Positions 33,301 to 44,219 of a stretch of 64,000 nt of DNA are shown piece by piece. This stretch comes from Agapetus fuscipes (taxonomy: Eukaryota; Arthropoda; Insecta; Trichoptera; Glossosomatidae). Numbering within the stretch: position 1 is the stretch's first letter; every line of letters starts with the position of its first letter. Under the pieces are notes generated by a model that worked only from the letters and a program-made list of their open reading frames with translations, did not search any database and was not told where the DNA came from. The position numbers and the translations under genes were made by a program. The stretch covers positions 14,384,001 through 14,448,000 of the forward strand of contig OX637344.1 in NCBI GenBank assembly GCA_951799405.1. The letters are read 5' to 3'.

Positions 33301-36300
33301 CAAATTAATTATTATTATAGCAAAGAATCATATTTTTAGTAGAATGTCTTTGTATTGCCATCTAATGAAAAAAATAGAAAGCTTTTTGACAGTAACATTA
33401 TATTTTTTTTCAATGTAAAATGGAGTTTACTTGACACTGGCGCCCTTGCTCTTCCTGGAATTCAGCATGAAGAAGAAGAAGTTTTTGAAGTACATTTTTA
33501 AGTTTTTCACACACTTCAGGTACAGGACTTCCAACAGATGGGACATAGTTGAAGGAAACGCGACGTTCTTCATACATCCTATGGACGGAGAGATTTTTGC
33601 TCAACTTATAAACCTGTCCACTGGCTATGATGTGAGTTTTCCCATTATTTTACTAAAAACATATTTTTATTTTTATTTCAACATAAATCTATTTATTTTG
33701 TTAACTAGAGAATGTGTAATATTATGATCATGATTTTTTTTCTGTATTGATTATTTTCATTAAAAATGTTTGCACTGCCATCTTGCGAATAAACATTGAA
33801 GCTAAAAAAATAAAGCTCTATGCAGTCTCCATATTTAAATCAATTTTTATTACTTTTCTCTATGGGTGACGTTGCAGGCCTATGCGATAATTCATTTATA
33901 ATATATATATCGGTGTTATGGCCGCGGGGATCAAGTCAGGTTATTTGAAACCGGATAACGTTGGTTCGAATCCCGCGACGATAACTTCGACCCTGGTTCA
34001 ACAGATGCCGTTGCATGCACACAAACTTCTGCTTTCACATGAAGACAACTGGCCAGGTAAAATAGGTTGGTGGATTGCATTCCTTTCCACAATTCTATTT
34101 TTTTAAAAAAGAAAAAAATATATAAATATACTTACGAGTATGTTGCTAAGATATATTACCATTTAAAACAGTGGTTCCCAAACTTTTAATTTCGCGTACC
34201 ACTAATGAAATTATAAATCAGTGGCGTACCACTGAAGTACAACAGTTTAAAAAATCATTCAAATGGTAAAGTAATAAAAACTGCAACTGTTAATGAAAAC
34301 ATTATGCTTATTTATTTATTATAGAAAAAAATACAATACTCTTAGTGCAGGGGTGTCCAACATTAGTATTTTTGTAATCGTGGCGGGACAGGCCTGTCTT
34401 AGGGCCGGTCTTATAAACGTCCGTTAGTTAAATGTCGTACCAAATTAACCGAAAAATAATACAAACGTCACATTTTTCGTCTTATAACGATCCGTTCGTT
34501 TAATTTCCGTAAAAAGTTACCGACAGAACTAACCGACAGCCGAGGCAGCGATTAATCGCAGATACCGGCCGGTAACTTAAGGTTTGAGGTTAGGTTATCT
34601 GTCAAAGCATTGTTTCTTTGCGGTGAGTTTTGTGTGTCATCCAGTGTAATCCATATCGGACTTCTACGCTCTGTCCTATTGAAGTGTTTTGTGCTGACTC
34701 TAAAATGTTTTCCGACAGTGATAGTGAATTAATTGAGAATGTGCTGTATTCGTCGTCTTCTGACGAGGATGCAGGAAGACGAAGAAAAAGAGTGTTCAGA
34801 TGTCGCGTGGACTATTTCAACATCCTAGATGATTTAGATTTTGTGTGTCGCTTTCGATTGACAAAGAGCAGTGCACAAAATGTATTAAACATGATTGGGA
34901 GCACGTTGACCCGACCTACAGCCCGAAATAATGCATTGACACCATCAACCCAACTACTTGTTGCATTGAGGTTTTATGCGTTAGGGTCAATATTATTAGC
35001 CTCTGCGGATTTTGTGGGAGTATCGAAGCAAAGTGCAAGCAATATTGTCTGGGAAGTATCCAAGAAAATATGTGGCATAAGAGCTCGCTATATAAAAATA
35101 ACCAATGATAATTCTACCAAAGAATTGTTTTATAACTTGGCCAGATTTCCTTGTGTGATAGGAGCAATCGACGGTACGCACATCCGGATTCAGTCGCCTG
35201 GAGGACGGGATGCTGAGGCCTTCAGAAATAGGAAGGGCTATTTTTCACTGAATGTGCAGTGTGTTTGTGATGCCAATTTATGCATCACAGACATTGTTGT
35301 GAAATGGCCGGGAGCTTCACATGACTCTCATATTTTCAATTCATCCATGTTGAAGTCCCGTTTTGAGAGTGGAGAATTTGGAGACTCTATGTTGGTTGGA
35401 GACAGCGGATATGCTGTAAAACGGTACCTCATGACTCCTCTTTCCAATCCCCAGACATCAGAAGAGATTCTCTACAACGAATCCCAAATTCGAACGAGGA
35501 ATTCTATTGAACGTTGTTTTGGCGTATGGAAGCGGCGGTTTCCAGTTCTTTTCATGCCATTGAGAATAGCTGTGAATAGAGCTCAGTCTGTCATTGTGGC
35601 AACAGCTGTCTTACACAACATTTGCCGATTGAACAGTGAAGACATCCTACCCCCAGATGTCCAAGAAGAGTCACCTCAGGATAACGATTTGCCATCAGCA
35701 GAAAGTGTTGCATCGGGTCCTGGCACACAAGATTATTACAGAAGAGATTTAATAGATAATTATTTTAAAAATTTGGTGTAATTAAATTTTAATGTAAGAA
35801 ATTATGACGATGACTTGTAGTTTTGTTTCTCTTGATTGGATATTTAATTTGATTTTTGATTTCTATTTCTTTCCGATATCTTTGATTTTTATTTTTGTAT
35901 ATTTTGATGTTTGATTTATATTTTTCTTAGATACTCGTAACTTTGATTTTATTTTTTGTACATTCTGATTTAATGGGGTCATAATAAAAGGAGAGCTTGT
36001 ATGAAGAAGGTTATGACTCTGGATGAAATGAAAGAAGTATGCAAGGGCCGAATAAATGGCAGTTAATCGACAATGTTGGTGGTTAAGACTTTTAAAAAAA
36101 TATTATACATACCTGTATTATAATGTACTTTGCAGCTCCATGTAGGTAAATGATTTTTCTGTTTTTTTTTATGTACTTATATTAAATATTGCATTTTATA
36201 ATTTTTGTTCGTCGACTTATAAGGTTGGTATGAGGATGGTCACCTACTCTGTAAAAATTGGTTCACTTTGCAAATGTCACCTCTGTTTTAGGCAATGGTG

Positions 36301-39300
36301 GCAAGAGTTGCAGGGCTTATTTTCATTTGCGATTTGAGTTTTTATTTTGTAAGGTTCACATGCAGCATGTGTAAGCACTTGTCTGCTTGTGTGCATGCAA
36401 GGTATATGAATCTTAAATGTTAGTATATCTTTGCAAATTAGATGATAGGTAAATATATTTTATGAGATTGAATATTGATGTTTCTTTTATGTAAATATTA
36501 CTTTTGTTGTATTTTGAAATGTTTTTTTGTCCATTTTTTAATATATTCCTGAAATCTTAAAACCTTTTGTCTTATTATTGGGGACACTCCTCTACAAGTA
36601 TCAATATTACATTACTTATTCATATTATGGGAGAGTTGAGCAGGGGCGTGCATCAGTGGTGAAGCGTGCCATACAAGCCGGTTCCCATCGGCTTCCCTTT
36701 TAAAATGATGTAACTAAGTAGTTTAAAATATAGGCACAAAGTAAAAAAATACATTTAAAACCAAAGAAACAATACATATTTTCCCCCCATTGAAACCATG
36801 CAGTCTGCTTTATTATCATTTTTGCCTCATTTTAAACGGGAAACCGATGGGAATCGGCTTGTATGGCACCCTTTGCCACTGGCGTGCATCCAATAAAGGC
36901 ACATGTAAGTATAAGGTAGGCAACATATTTAATAAGAAATGCATTTAACATTGAAATAAACCAATTAGAGCCATTGTTCCAACTCAAAATAATTTCTAAG
37001 GTTTTATATTCATTTTCTTTATTGAACACAGTTAAGGATAAAGTATAGTTTATTACTAATTATTTATTTAAAAAGTGAACAAGATAATGTACAGAGTTTA
37101 TAAACCTCAAGATTTTCAACATAAATCATAATTATACAACATAATTTTAATTAATTAAAAAATGTAGGAAGTGCTTATCTTAAAAGTTATAGAGTAAGTT
37201 ATGCATATTTGGAATACCACTATTAAATAAATCATAACTATGTGAGGAACTTATAATTAATTTGAATGGAACAAAAGTTGAAGTAGAAGTAAGTTTGAGG
37301 CAAATGGTAAGATGGCGAGAGAATTAGAAAGAGTGCCAGCAAAGAAGATGCGTGATGGGAGCGTTCGGTAGAATAGCGAAGAATAAAAGAATCTACAAAA
37401 AATTAAAATGGCGGTACACAATTGTATATTGCTGCCGACCCTGATGTATGGAAGTGAGTCGTGGACCGTGAATGAAAGAGAAGCAAATAAGGTAAGCACC
37501 GTAGAAACAATTCATTTGAGAAGTATGACAGAAAAAAACACTGAAAAATAAATTGTGAAACGAATGGGTTCTGAATGAATGCGGAGTAAAAGAAAGCGTG
37601 AAAGTGAAAGTTTACAGCAATGGTTTGGACATATTGAAAGGATGAATGAAGACCGACTGACAAAAAAGTGTATGAAGGGAATGTAATAGGTAAGCGTGAA
37701 AGGGGAAGACCTAGGAAAGAATGAATTGATCAGATATGTGAGATTGCGAACAAATGGAATTTACAGAATGGAAATAAGAGAAGAGTGTGCATGAAAAGAG
37801 TGATGAAACTAGATGAGATGAAAGAAGTATGCAAGGACAGAGTCAAGTGGAGGTACCGGCCACCCCTAAAAGAATGGAGGCAGGATACAAGACAAGACAA
37901 GGCAATCTAACTGAAGAGCAGCAAATAATAAACTTCAATCTAAATGGCACAGAACAATACATTATTACGCCTCGCTAATGCCTCAATGATCACAAAAACA
38001 AATTTAGTTTTCCAAATTAGCATCTTTTGCTCTATTAAATTGAAATTAAATTTTCTTACTTTCTTTTAATAATTCCAATTTATACTCGTAGTAGCTAGCT
38101 ATAGCATTGTTTCGACGAATTTTTGATTTTGTTAGCTTATTTTTGTCGATTGCTTCTTTTTTTTCATTTCTCACTGTCAATCTTGAATCAACAGGTGTTT
38201 TTAATGATGCCGGGGTCCACGTCTGCCATTTACTTTCGACATTGCTCACAGGCTCTTCTGGAGGAAAATTATCATTTGGTGGCACGTCTATTACAAGCTC
38301 CAAAACTGGCTGGCTGGTTGTTGGCTGTGAGACGTACTCAATTTGTATGGCGTCACTATCAAACTGATTTTCTAGGCCATAGCAACTCAGTTTGATCAGT
38401 GATGTCACTTTATCCAGGGTAGCATCCTCGCTTACTGGTAGCATTGGACCTCCACCAGTTGCCCTGTAAACAAACGTATTATGTTTTATTTTATGCACTA
38501 TTAACAAACAGAATTTAGGGCAGAAATGTGTCTGGCTAAATGCAACGCAACTAAGCTACACATAAAGTGTAACTCTTTGCCGTGTTAGGGTCGCATATGG
38601 CGAGTGAACCTATTTGTTTTTACAGGTAAGGGGGCCAGCCTTACGCCAACGACTTCAGTGAAGTGGGAGGTTTCCCAGCTCCCGAGGGGGCTGGTACTCA
38701 TTTCTTGTGAAGGCTGAGTAAACCTTGTCGGTTCTTTATTATGAGGTTTGAAATAAACAACAAAACGGGAAATCATTTCTGACACCCTCAGCGGGATTCG
38801 AACCCGAGCTGTGTCGAGCTATCGAGCGGACGGCTAGTGTTATGAAAATCTAATATTTGTACAGCGAAATGCATTTTGCCATTTTTCAAGCTTCACATGG
38901 CAAATGACAATCTATCTATCTATAATCTAAGCTGCAAAGATATGTTAACATTTAAGGTTCATATTAAGTGCATGCCCACAGACAGGCACATGTAGGTTCG
39001 CGCCTACACATTCTGCATGTGTGCATACAAATAAGCAAAACCTCACATGAACAAAAACCTTGCAACTCCTGCCGCCGTTCTATCAATGATGATATTTGGC
39101 ATGACTGTTAAATGATAATGAACATTTTGGAATCTACAATATTGATAAACAATAAAGAATACCTGTAATTGCTGTTGCTAAGTGCTGCTCTTTTCCTTGC
39201 GGCCTTCTTCAAATTGTCCCACTTGAGTTTTAACTGGGCCACATCCCTTGGCACCCTGTTGGTGGCATTAAAGCTCATCGCCAAGCACTGCCACGCTTGT

Positions 39301-42300
39301 TCTTTAGTGGCGTTTGATGCCACATCCGTCTTCTTCGACAAAAGTACGTTGTTATCCTCTAATAACTCAATTAATTTTGTCACCTCCTCTGCCGAGAATT
39401 GTTTGCTCCTGCCTTTTGTCTGAAATTATAAAAATCACATTAGAAGGATGCAAGAGAAGCGTCATTGTTTTTCATGATAAAATTAACTTTTTATCAAGAT
39501 ATAACCATTGCACATAAGTCATTTTATATATAAATAATAGTACATAAGTTATCACAAGTAAATAACTGTACTTACATTCATTTTATTGATAAACTTTAAC
39601 CAGAGAATATGACGCGCACAATAAATTTTAGGTTATGTTTCGTATCTGACAGCAAGCGGGTGACGTATGTTCATGAATGCACTTAAAAGTCATAGAAAAA
39701 TACGAGTGCATCTTTGAGAACTAACGGACGGTAAAAAAAGCTTTATAGGACGACCATCGGTAAGATCAATCCGTAAACGTCCATCCGTTAGTTTGTTGTC
39801 GAGATACTTACGGATATTTGGTCTCTCGTTTATAAGACCGGCCCTTAGTCTGAAAAATGGTGCTGCATGTTCGAAACAAAAGAGGAAATATTTGGCTCAG
39901 TTGTACTTAACTTTAAGCGCGAAATTGAAAAACGTTTTACCTTATTATTAACTATGTATTTCCTATGGCCATGGCTGCTTGCGTACCACCTTGAGAAGCG
40001 TCGCGTACCACTGGTGGTACGCGTACCATAGTTTGGGAACCACTGATTTAAAATGTATATTACATGCATGCCCACAAAAGACACGTGTAAGTGTACTTAC
40101 AAATTCAAATCCAAACCTCAAGTGTACATAAGCCCTGCAACTTTTACCAATGTTCTCTGACAATGCTAACATTGGCAAAGTGAACCATTTTTCACAGTAT
40201 GGAGGGTCGGTATTGTAAGTGGTGGTATTAATTAACTTTCTCCTAGGCAACCTGACTGGTGAATTTTTTTTTTAAATAAATTCACAAAGCTTGCAATTCA
40301 CCTATGTGGCCAGAAACAGGTATTAAAATTATTAAGAAATATTTTCTAGTTAAATCAGAATCAAATCTACTGTCAAGGAGGCCTAATGGGACTCAAACAG
40401 GCACTGTTATATTTCAACCACAGACACAAGTCAAATAACAACTACCCTTTCTACCATCATAGTGCTGACAACCTATATAAGCTCTATTCTTTGATTTTCC
40501 TATTCTAGATGTTTGTCCATGGTCCGTTAGAGTTTCCTGATATAGCCAGCCAGCGGTTGGTCTCTGAAGATGGCATGTACATGAAGTTGTATGTCACGGC
40601 CTTGACGATCCTCACCTCTGCCGAGGCAGCCAAGTAAGAACTATTGTAGGAATTAATTCATATTAAAAATATGTGTGTAGCGGCAAGAACATTTTTTAGA
40701 TGTCTGAAATGAGAGAACTGCGGACTATGACAGGGAAGACTCTCAGCGACAAGAACAGAAACTCCGAAATAAGAGAGGCCTGTCAGACAGAGGGCATCGT
40801 GAGATGGAGTGGCAGATACACTTATGTTATCCGTTAATGATGAGATCCGTTCAAGAATAGCAATCCTCTCACAACAAGCTAATGTATACATTCCACTTCT
40901 TATTGAGGAACACAATTCTTCTTCCTTATCCTTTCATACCCATAGGTTCTTCACTCCTTCTTATCTCTTCATAACCAAACAGTTGTCGGTAAAAGCAACT
41001 AACCAATAATAACTGGTCAGGGTCTTGTCCTGAAGGCGAGAAATCATCTCTGAATGTGGATGAACCAATTCAGAGGATGAAAATGTTCATCCTCAGTCGT
41101 CATACAGCGAGGGTGCCTGCTAAAGACATTGGCTACGTTGCGAATGAAACGTCGAGAGTACTGAGATTCTCCACTATCAGTTTGTACAAATATCAATCTA
41201 TTTAATTTATTGTACAAATATGACAACACTTGTCAGTTCAATTAGTTCCAAACGGTGCTATTCTAAGACATTTTAGTCATCCGTTGAGTCCACGCTTTGA
41301 CAAACTAATGATGCATTTGTATGAAGACCTGCCAATCCAAGATAACCGCAAGTGAAAAGCTGATAAGTCTTCATACAAATATTACCAAAATTTGGTAGGT
41401 TAAATGTCCGTGATGATGAAACTTCCAGCGTTGGTTCAACCGACGACTAAAATGTCTAAGAATAAGTTTTTAAGAGCTGATCTTAAGCCCCTAACTTCAG
41501 GTTACTTTCCGAGAAATACGCAAAAAACAATCAGGAATCGAAACCACAATGTACGTACCCCTGACTTTTGAAGATCTGTATGAAAAATTACGAAACATCA
41601 AACAAACAATTGAACGCTAAGTCTGCCTTTGAGGAACTAGCTTGTCTAGACTTGTAATGACGGGACTTTGAAACTCAGGCGGACGCCATGTAGTTTCCAA
41701 ATATATTATTTTTTCTCAAGCGCGTACGTGATACGGAATGTAACAGAATGGTACACTCAAAGTTTGCATATCGCGTACGCTTATATGCATAGGGCAGTTG
41801 CTAAGCTCTGTACTGAATTTAATTTGCTGATCATTTGTGGTTTCCAGGTTGAGCATTCAGCAGAGAAAGTGCAGGTTCCACGACGAGTCTAACTTGGTCC
41901 ACAGTCCCGTGTACAGCTACAACCTTTGCAGGATAGACTGCAGGATAAGCCTATGCCAGAAGCTGTGCGGCTGTGTACCTCACTTCTACAGGGCTAGAGG
42001 TACACTCAAGTCATTTGACATTTGGGTATTCATGTTGTTTGTACACATTCAGCATTTGTAAATGGAAGTGAAGCATGGTTATATTGCTTGGTGAAAAGAT
42101 GCTTAAACAATGGCTCTCAAGAAATAATATCTATTTGATATTTGAATAAATTGCAGATTTATTAAATGTATGTTTCAGGCAAAGAAAAATACTGTGATGT
42201 GAAAGGACTGCATAGCTTGGCGCAACATGAAGGTACTGGCACACATTTTTCATTATTCATTATTTAATATCTTAATTAATAGTTACCCAACGACATCTGT

Positions 42301-44099
42301 TGAACCAAAGTCAAAGTTATTGTGGATAGGATATGGCGCCGGCGGGGGTTCGAGTTTACATTTATTTCAATAATGCAAATTCGAATGCCAACGCCTTATC
42401 CACTCAACCACACCAGTGACAATTTAAATTCATTGGTCTTGTATAGGTATTTATCGTAGTGATGATGATGAAGTACTAAATTTATATAGCACCTTTTATG
42501 ACAGTGTGTCATTGCAAAGGCGCTTAAATGAAAGAGCTATGCTTAGTGTTAGCAGACTGTTATCATAGATGGTGCTTTCCATAATGTATGATCCATAGAG
42601 TATGTATGATCCACAGACGTATCGACACGGATCAAACTAAATGTGGTGAAAATTAAAACCAACATTGCCATCTTGTAAAATGTTACTTTCGATAGTTCAA
42701 TGTGATGTCAGATGAATTGCTAAAATGGACAAAATATTATGATGAAGGAAAACAAAATTAAACCCATGGATCAGTTTGAAGGTTCTAAATTTAAATCTGT
42801 ACATATCTTTAGAGTGCAGCGCTGCCAACTTGATGATGAGCAACTTTGTTCTCGTTGATGGTTGCTTGGACACTGGTTATAACAAGACTACTCATTGCTG
42901 CATCAATGACAAAAGTTTCTAAAATATTGTGGCTGCATGAATTTAAAGCAATCATTAGGCACATAATGCTTTGAGAATTTTCAATTTAAAATCTAATTTT
43001 AATTTATTTAATTTCAGATCTCCTGCTGAGTCTTTATGATCCTAAAACTAAAAAGAAGTCGTGCGAGTGTTTGCCAAACTGCAACGATGTCAACTACGTC
43101 ATCGAGTCCATGGTATTTGTTTTTTTTTTGTATCCATTCTACTTCTATTATTTTGATTTAAAATACTTCAATTTGATTCTTTTGTGTAGTAGAATCTCTT
43201 TTGGCCACATCTCCAGCAGAGGTAATTTCACATAAGCAATGTTTGTATGTGTACTGGACCAATGTGTCTAAGGAAAACTGGTAATTGATTGTGAAAACAT
43301 TAAAAACAACTCTTACATTAATGTGTTTTGAGTGTTTTTCTTAGCTCAGATTACGTAGAATGTGATTCTCAAGACAACTCCATTTAAAGGTCATCTTTGA
43401 AAAAAATGTAGAAAGCCAAACAAGCACTGACGGTGGGACAGATGTAGGATCCACTCCATCTTCTTATATTTCAGTTATTTAATGATATTATGCCATGTTT
43501 CCAGTCCTTGCAGAAATGGTTTTTGGGTACAAACCTTCAATGGGGGATTGTGACTTATCCCAGAATGAGATTCTTGCGGGAAATTCTATTTGGATTCACC
43601 GATGTCTTAGGTGAGTCACCATCTTTATTAAGGTTTTCAGTTTTCAGTTTGATGAAACAGGTCCTTCCTTATAATTAGTACACTTACTATGAGAAGTTAC
43701 ACCCCAAAAATTTTTATCCATGATTTCTCAAATAAGTGAATCAGCACTTATTCAGCACTTAATCAGCCTGTCCGACAAGCTGCTCCATGGATGATCTCTT
43801 TGCGGGAAACCAAAGAGCTGTAGACATGGCTCGTTACTGGGCCAATACGGTGTGAAGCTGACACGAAGAAGAAGAAGAAGCACTTATTCAGTTTTACCTG
43901 GCAGCGATTTAATCCTTCTAATATTGAATCTTGATTTTCAGTTTCCGTGGGAGGTATGGCTGGCTTGTTTTTGGGCTGCAGTGTTCTGAGTTTCATGGAG
44001 ATTGTGTATTTCTTCACACTCAGATTATTCTGGTACATCGCAAACAGCTACAATAAATCCAATGGAAACAATACCAAAGTGTTGATGGCAAAAAAATGA
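30302..44099 (+). CDS. DEG/ENaC channel of pickpocket type, gene B (11 exons)
   Basis: Tandem paralogue of gene A in the same orientation. I join exons 30302-30492, 30886-31083, 32186-32343, 33063-33171, 33520-33631, 40509-40633, 41848-41999, 42179-42232, 43018-43112, 43505-43610 and 43942-44099. This gives 485 residues. Exons 2-11 equal those of gene A in length, and intron phases (2,2,1,2,0,2,1,1,0,1) are the same. Seen: H49-G50 in SSIHGLNHF; TM1 encoded at the start of exon 2; 'MFAWNTTFPCVTVCP'; the cysteine finger with CRFHDESN, CRIDCR and CGCVPHFY; 'CLPNCNDVNY'; and TM2 with GCS at 445-447. All channel hallmarks are kept, so it should be functional. Intron 5 is 6.9 kb because of nested transposons. 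Intron 1 holds three partial copies of exon 1. AATAAA lies at 44,202. The products could form homo- or heterotrimers with gene A, which is inference. Confidence 0.88.
30398..30844 (+). repeat. Four tandem copies of the exon 1 end plus splice donor
   Basis: The last 93 or so coding bases of gene B exon 1 recur three times in intron 1, as 95-bp blocks at 30514-30608, 30634-30728 and 30750-30844 with a 116-120-bp period. Each block has AG directly upstream (CTACAG or CTATAG) and GT directly downstream (GTACCT, GTGAGT, GTAAGT). Relative to exon 1 the blocks lack about 36 bp just after 'ACCAGGAGG'. Copy two changes the His-Gly motif codon to Arg (IHRLKHF). A 95-bp cassette would not keep frame after exon 1, so they look like duplicated debris or alternative first-exon material. 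Confidence 0.85.
31334..31765. repeat. Fold-back element followed by SINE-C in intron 2 of gene B
   Basis: 31,334-31,509: the arms 'CTGGAAGTCTCATCACCACG' and its complement enclose a loop near 31,400-31,440. It is the core of the MITE family at 41,247-41,475 and 47,221-47,475. From 31,510 a SINE-C follows ('GGTATGGTCCAGAGGATAAA' to 'TAGGTTGGGGAATTGCC'). Confidence 0.65.
31905..32100 (+). repeat. SINE-A fragment in gene B intron 2
   Basis: The tRNA-like head ('GTGAGTTTCAATCCCAGCGG') and body are separated by about 35 bp of AT-rich insert (about 31,995-32,030). Confidence 0.55.
32548..32812. mobile_element. MITE M5, near complete, in gene B intron 3
   Basis: The ends 'CGCTCCCCCAGTTCTTGTTT' and 'GTAAACAAGAACTAAGGCAG' are inverted repeats. 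The interior carries 'TTGGTCCAGTACACATGC'. A second near-complete copy in opposite sense lies at 49,370-49,645. Confidence 0.65.
32905..33035 (-). repeat. LINE-alpha scrap next to gene B exon 4
   Basis: It ends within about 30 bp of the exon 4 acceptor (exon starts at 33,063), so the polypyrimidine tract is only partly LINE-free. Confidence 0.6.
33909..34105 (+). repeat. SINE-C in gene B intron 5
   Basis: Head 'TCGGTGTTATGGCCGCGGGG', B box 'GGTTCGAATCCC', 3' end 'AAAATAGGTTGGTGGATTGC'. Confidence 0.7.
34705..35781 (+). CDS. Harbinger (HARBI1-type) DDE transposase
   Basis: Cuts and pastes the Harbinger element in the nucleus. The single-exon frame is 358 codons from the only in-frame ATG at 34,705; the frame is open upstream to 34,630 but without an ATG. 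An acidic/Ser-rich N-terminus (SSSSDED) is followed by a helix-turn-helix-like region (about 50-120) and the DDE_4 nuclease fold. The acidic triad is visible: D156 in 'VIGAIDGTHI', D233 in 'LVGDSGY' and E269 in 'RNSIERCFGVWKRRF'. 'WPGASHDSHIF' (201-211) is another family signature. Length is in the normal range (about 350-400). No stop or frameshift is seen, so it may be recent or still active. A domesticated HARBI1 is unlikely because the frame sits inside intact terminal repeats. Confidence 0.9.
   Translation: MFSDSDSELIENVLYSSSSDEDAGRRRKRVFRCRVDYFNILDDLDFVCRFRLTKSSAQNVLNMIGSTLTRPTARNNALTPSTQLLVALRFYALGSILLASADFVGVSKQSASNIVWEVSKKICGIRARYIKITNDNSTKELFYNLARFPCVIGAIDGTHIRIQSPGGRDAEAFRNRKGYFSLNVQCVCDANLCITDIVVKWPGASHDSHIFNSSMLKSRFESGEFGDSMLVGDSGYAVKRYLMTPLSNPQTSEEILYNESQIRTRNSIERCFGVWKRRFPVLFMPLRIAVNRAQSVIVATAVLHNICRLNSEDILPPDVQEESPQDNDLPSAESVASGPGTQDYYRRDLIDNYFKNLV
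35970..38045. repeat. Insertions inside Harbinger between its two genes
   Basis: 35,970-36,455 (+): LINE-alpha RT tail ('ATGAAAGAAGTATGCAAGG') plus 3'UTR. 36,642-36,893: an inverted-repeat MITE with 'CAGGGGCGTGCATC' at one end, 'GCGTGCATCC' at the other and 'GTGCCATACAAGCCG'-type inner arms. 37,262-37,910 (+): decayed LINE coding with 'LPTLMYGSESWTVNER' and a later RRVCMKRVMKLDEMKEVC run. The rest is AT-rich and unrecognised. Confidence 0.65.
38046..39581 (-). CDS. Myb/SANT-like DNA-binding partner protein of the Harbinger element
   Basis: Three exons on the minus strand: 39576-39581 (ATG AAT), 39163-39419 and 38046-38463, with GT-AG introns in phases 0 and 2, giving 226 residues. Residues about 3-87 form a Myb/SANT-like (MADF/zeste-type) fold: KGRSKQFSAEEV, 'LIELLEDNNVLLSKKTDV', AWQCLAMSFNA, and 'QLKLKWDNLKKAARKR' as the recognition helix. 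The remainder is acidic/Pro-rich and ends in a basic coiled segment ('IDKNKLTKSKIRRNNAI'). In PIF/Harbinger elements this second protein brings the transposase to the nucleus and to terminal DNA. The tiny first exon is my inference from the AATG|GTAAGT-type junction. Intron 2 holds a SINE-B and a LINE-alpha copy, yet the frame stays open. Confidence 0.82.
38525..39085 (-). repeat. SINE-B and LINE-alpha in intron 2 of the Myb-like gene
   Basis: SINE-B (38,525-38,835, minus) is almost complete from the tRNA-like head to 'GTAGCTTAGTTGC'. LINE-alpha 3'UTR (38,905-39,085, minus) has a CTATCTATCTATAATCTA tail. Confidence 0.75.
40250..40335 (-). repeat. SINE-C 3' end
   Basis: The minus strand shows 'AATTTTAATACCTGTTTCTG', then GGCCA and GGTGAATTGC, the 3' block of SINE-C. 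Confidence 0.5.
41247..41475. mobile_element. Long-TIR MITE (M6) in gene B intron 6
   Basis: The ends 'GTGCTATTCTAAGACATTTT' and 'AAAATGTCTAAGAATA' are inverted, with 'CCGTTGAG' just inside the left end. The interior carries the fold-back core shared with 31,334-31,509. A better copy is at 47,221-47,475. Confidence 0.65.
42270..42600 (-). repeat. SINE-C (minus) and a LINE-gamma tail in gene B intron 8
   Basis: 42,270-42,425 is SINE-C on the minus strand. 42,455-42,600 starts with GATGATGATGA and the 'TATATAGCACCTTTTATGAC' block, like the LINE-gamma 3' ends. Confidence 0.55.
43190..43450. repeat. MITE M5 in gene B intron 9
   Basis: 'GTGTACTGGACCAATGTGTC' and 'GAATGTGATTCTCAAGACAA' match the other M5 copies. 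Confidence 0.6.
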
Positions 44100-44219
44100 A
44101 ATTAAAATTTCAGTATTTCCTGTCATTGTTTTGAAAAAACATACCATGAGAAATGTTAATTAATTATTTGTATGGCATTTGGGTGGCTCTTTCCATCTTT
44201 AAATAAAACACATAAAAAT

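Larger units (their letters stand above)
34402..39844. mobile_element. PIF/Harbinger transposon, 5.4 kb, with TTA duplication
   Basis: The perfect 18-bp terminal inverted repeats 'GGGCCGGTCTTATAAACG' are flanked by TTA on both sides (34,399-34,401 and 39,845-39,847). Subterminal 'CCGTTAG' repeats occur at both ends. It encodes the two genes usual for this superfamily, a DDE transposase (plus strand) and a Myb/SANT-like protein (minus strand), in convergent orientation. Later insertions lie only in non-coding parts: LINE-alpha (35,970-36,455), a hAT-type MITE (36,642-36,893), an old LINE piece (37,262-37,910), SINE-B (38,525-38,835) and LINE-alpha (38,905-39,085). Confidence 0.92.
34169..40045. 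mobile_element. hAT-like element with 8-bp duplication, carrying a Harbinger insert
   Basis: The inverted ends 'CAGTGGTTCCCAAAC' and 'GTTTGGGAACCACTG' are flanked by ATTTAAAA at 34,161-34,168 and 40,046-40,053. Both subterminal regions repeat a 'GCGTACCACT' motif. Without the Harbinger insert (34,402-39,844) the element is only about 430 bp, so it is non-autonomous. An internal 'CAGGGGTGTCCAAC' near 34,351 resembles another hAT end. Confidence 0.82.
34120..40215 (-). repeat. LINE-alpha 3' end split by the hAT/Harbinger nest
   Basis: The minus-strand LINE-alpha starts at about 34,120 ('GTTGCTAAGATATATTACCA'), breaks at 34,168 and resumes at 40,054 ('ATATTACATGCATGCCCACA') through about 40,215. 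The two halves join into the usual order once the insert and one 8-bp duplication are removed. Confidence 0.7.

Noticed and set aside
34630..34704. Transposase start at 34,630
   Set aside because: The frame is open there but has no ATG. The first in-frame ATG is 34,705, followed by the acidic N-terminus usual for the family.
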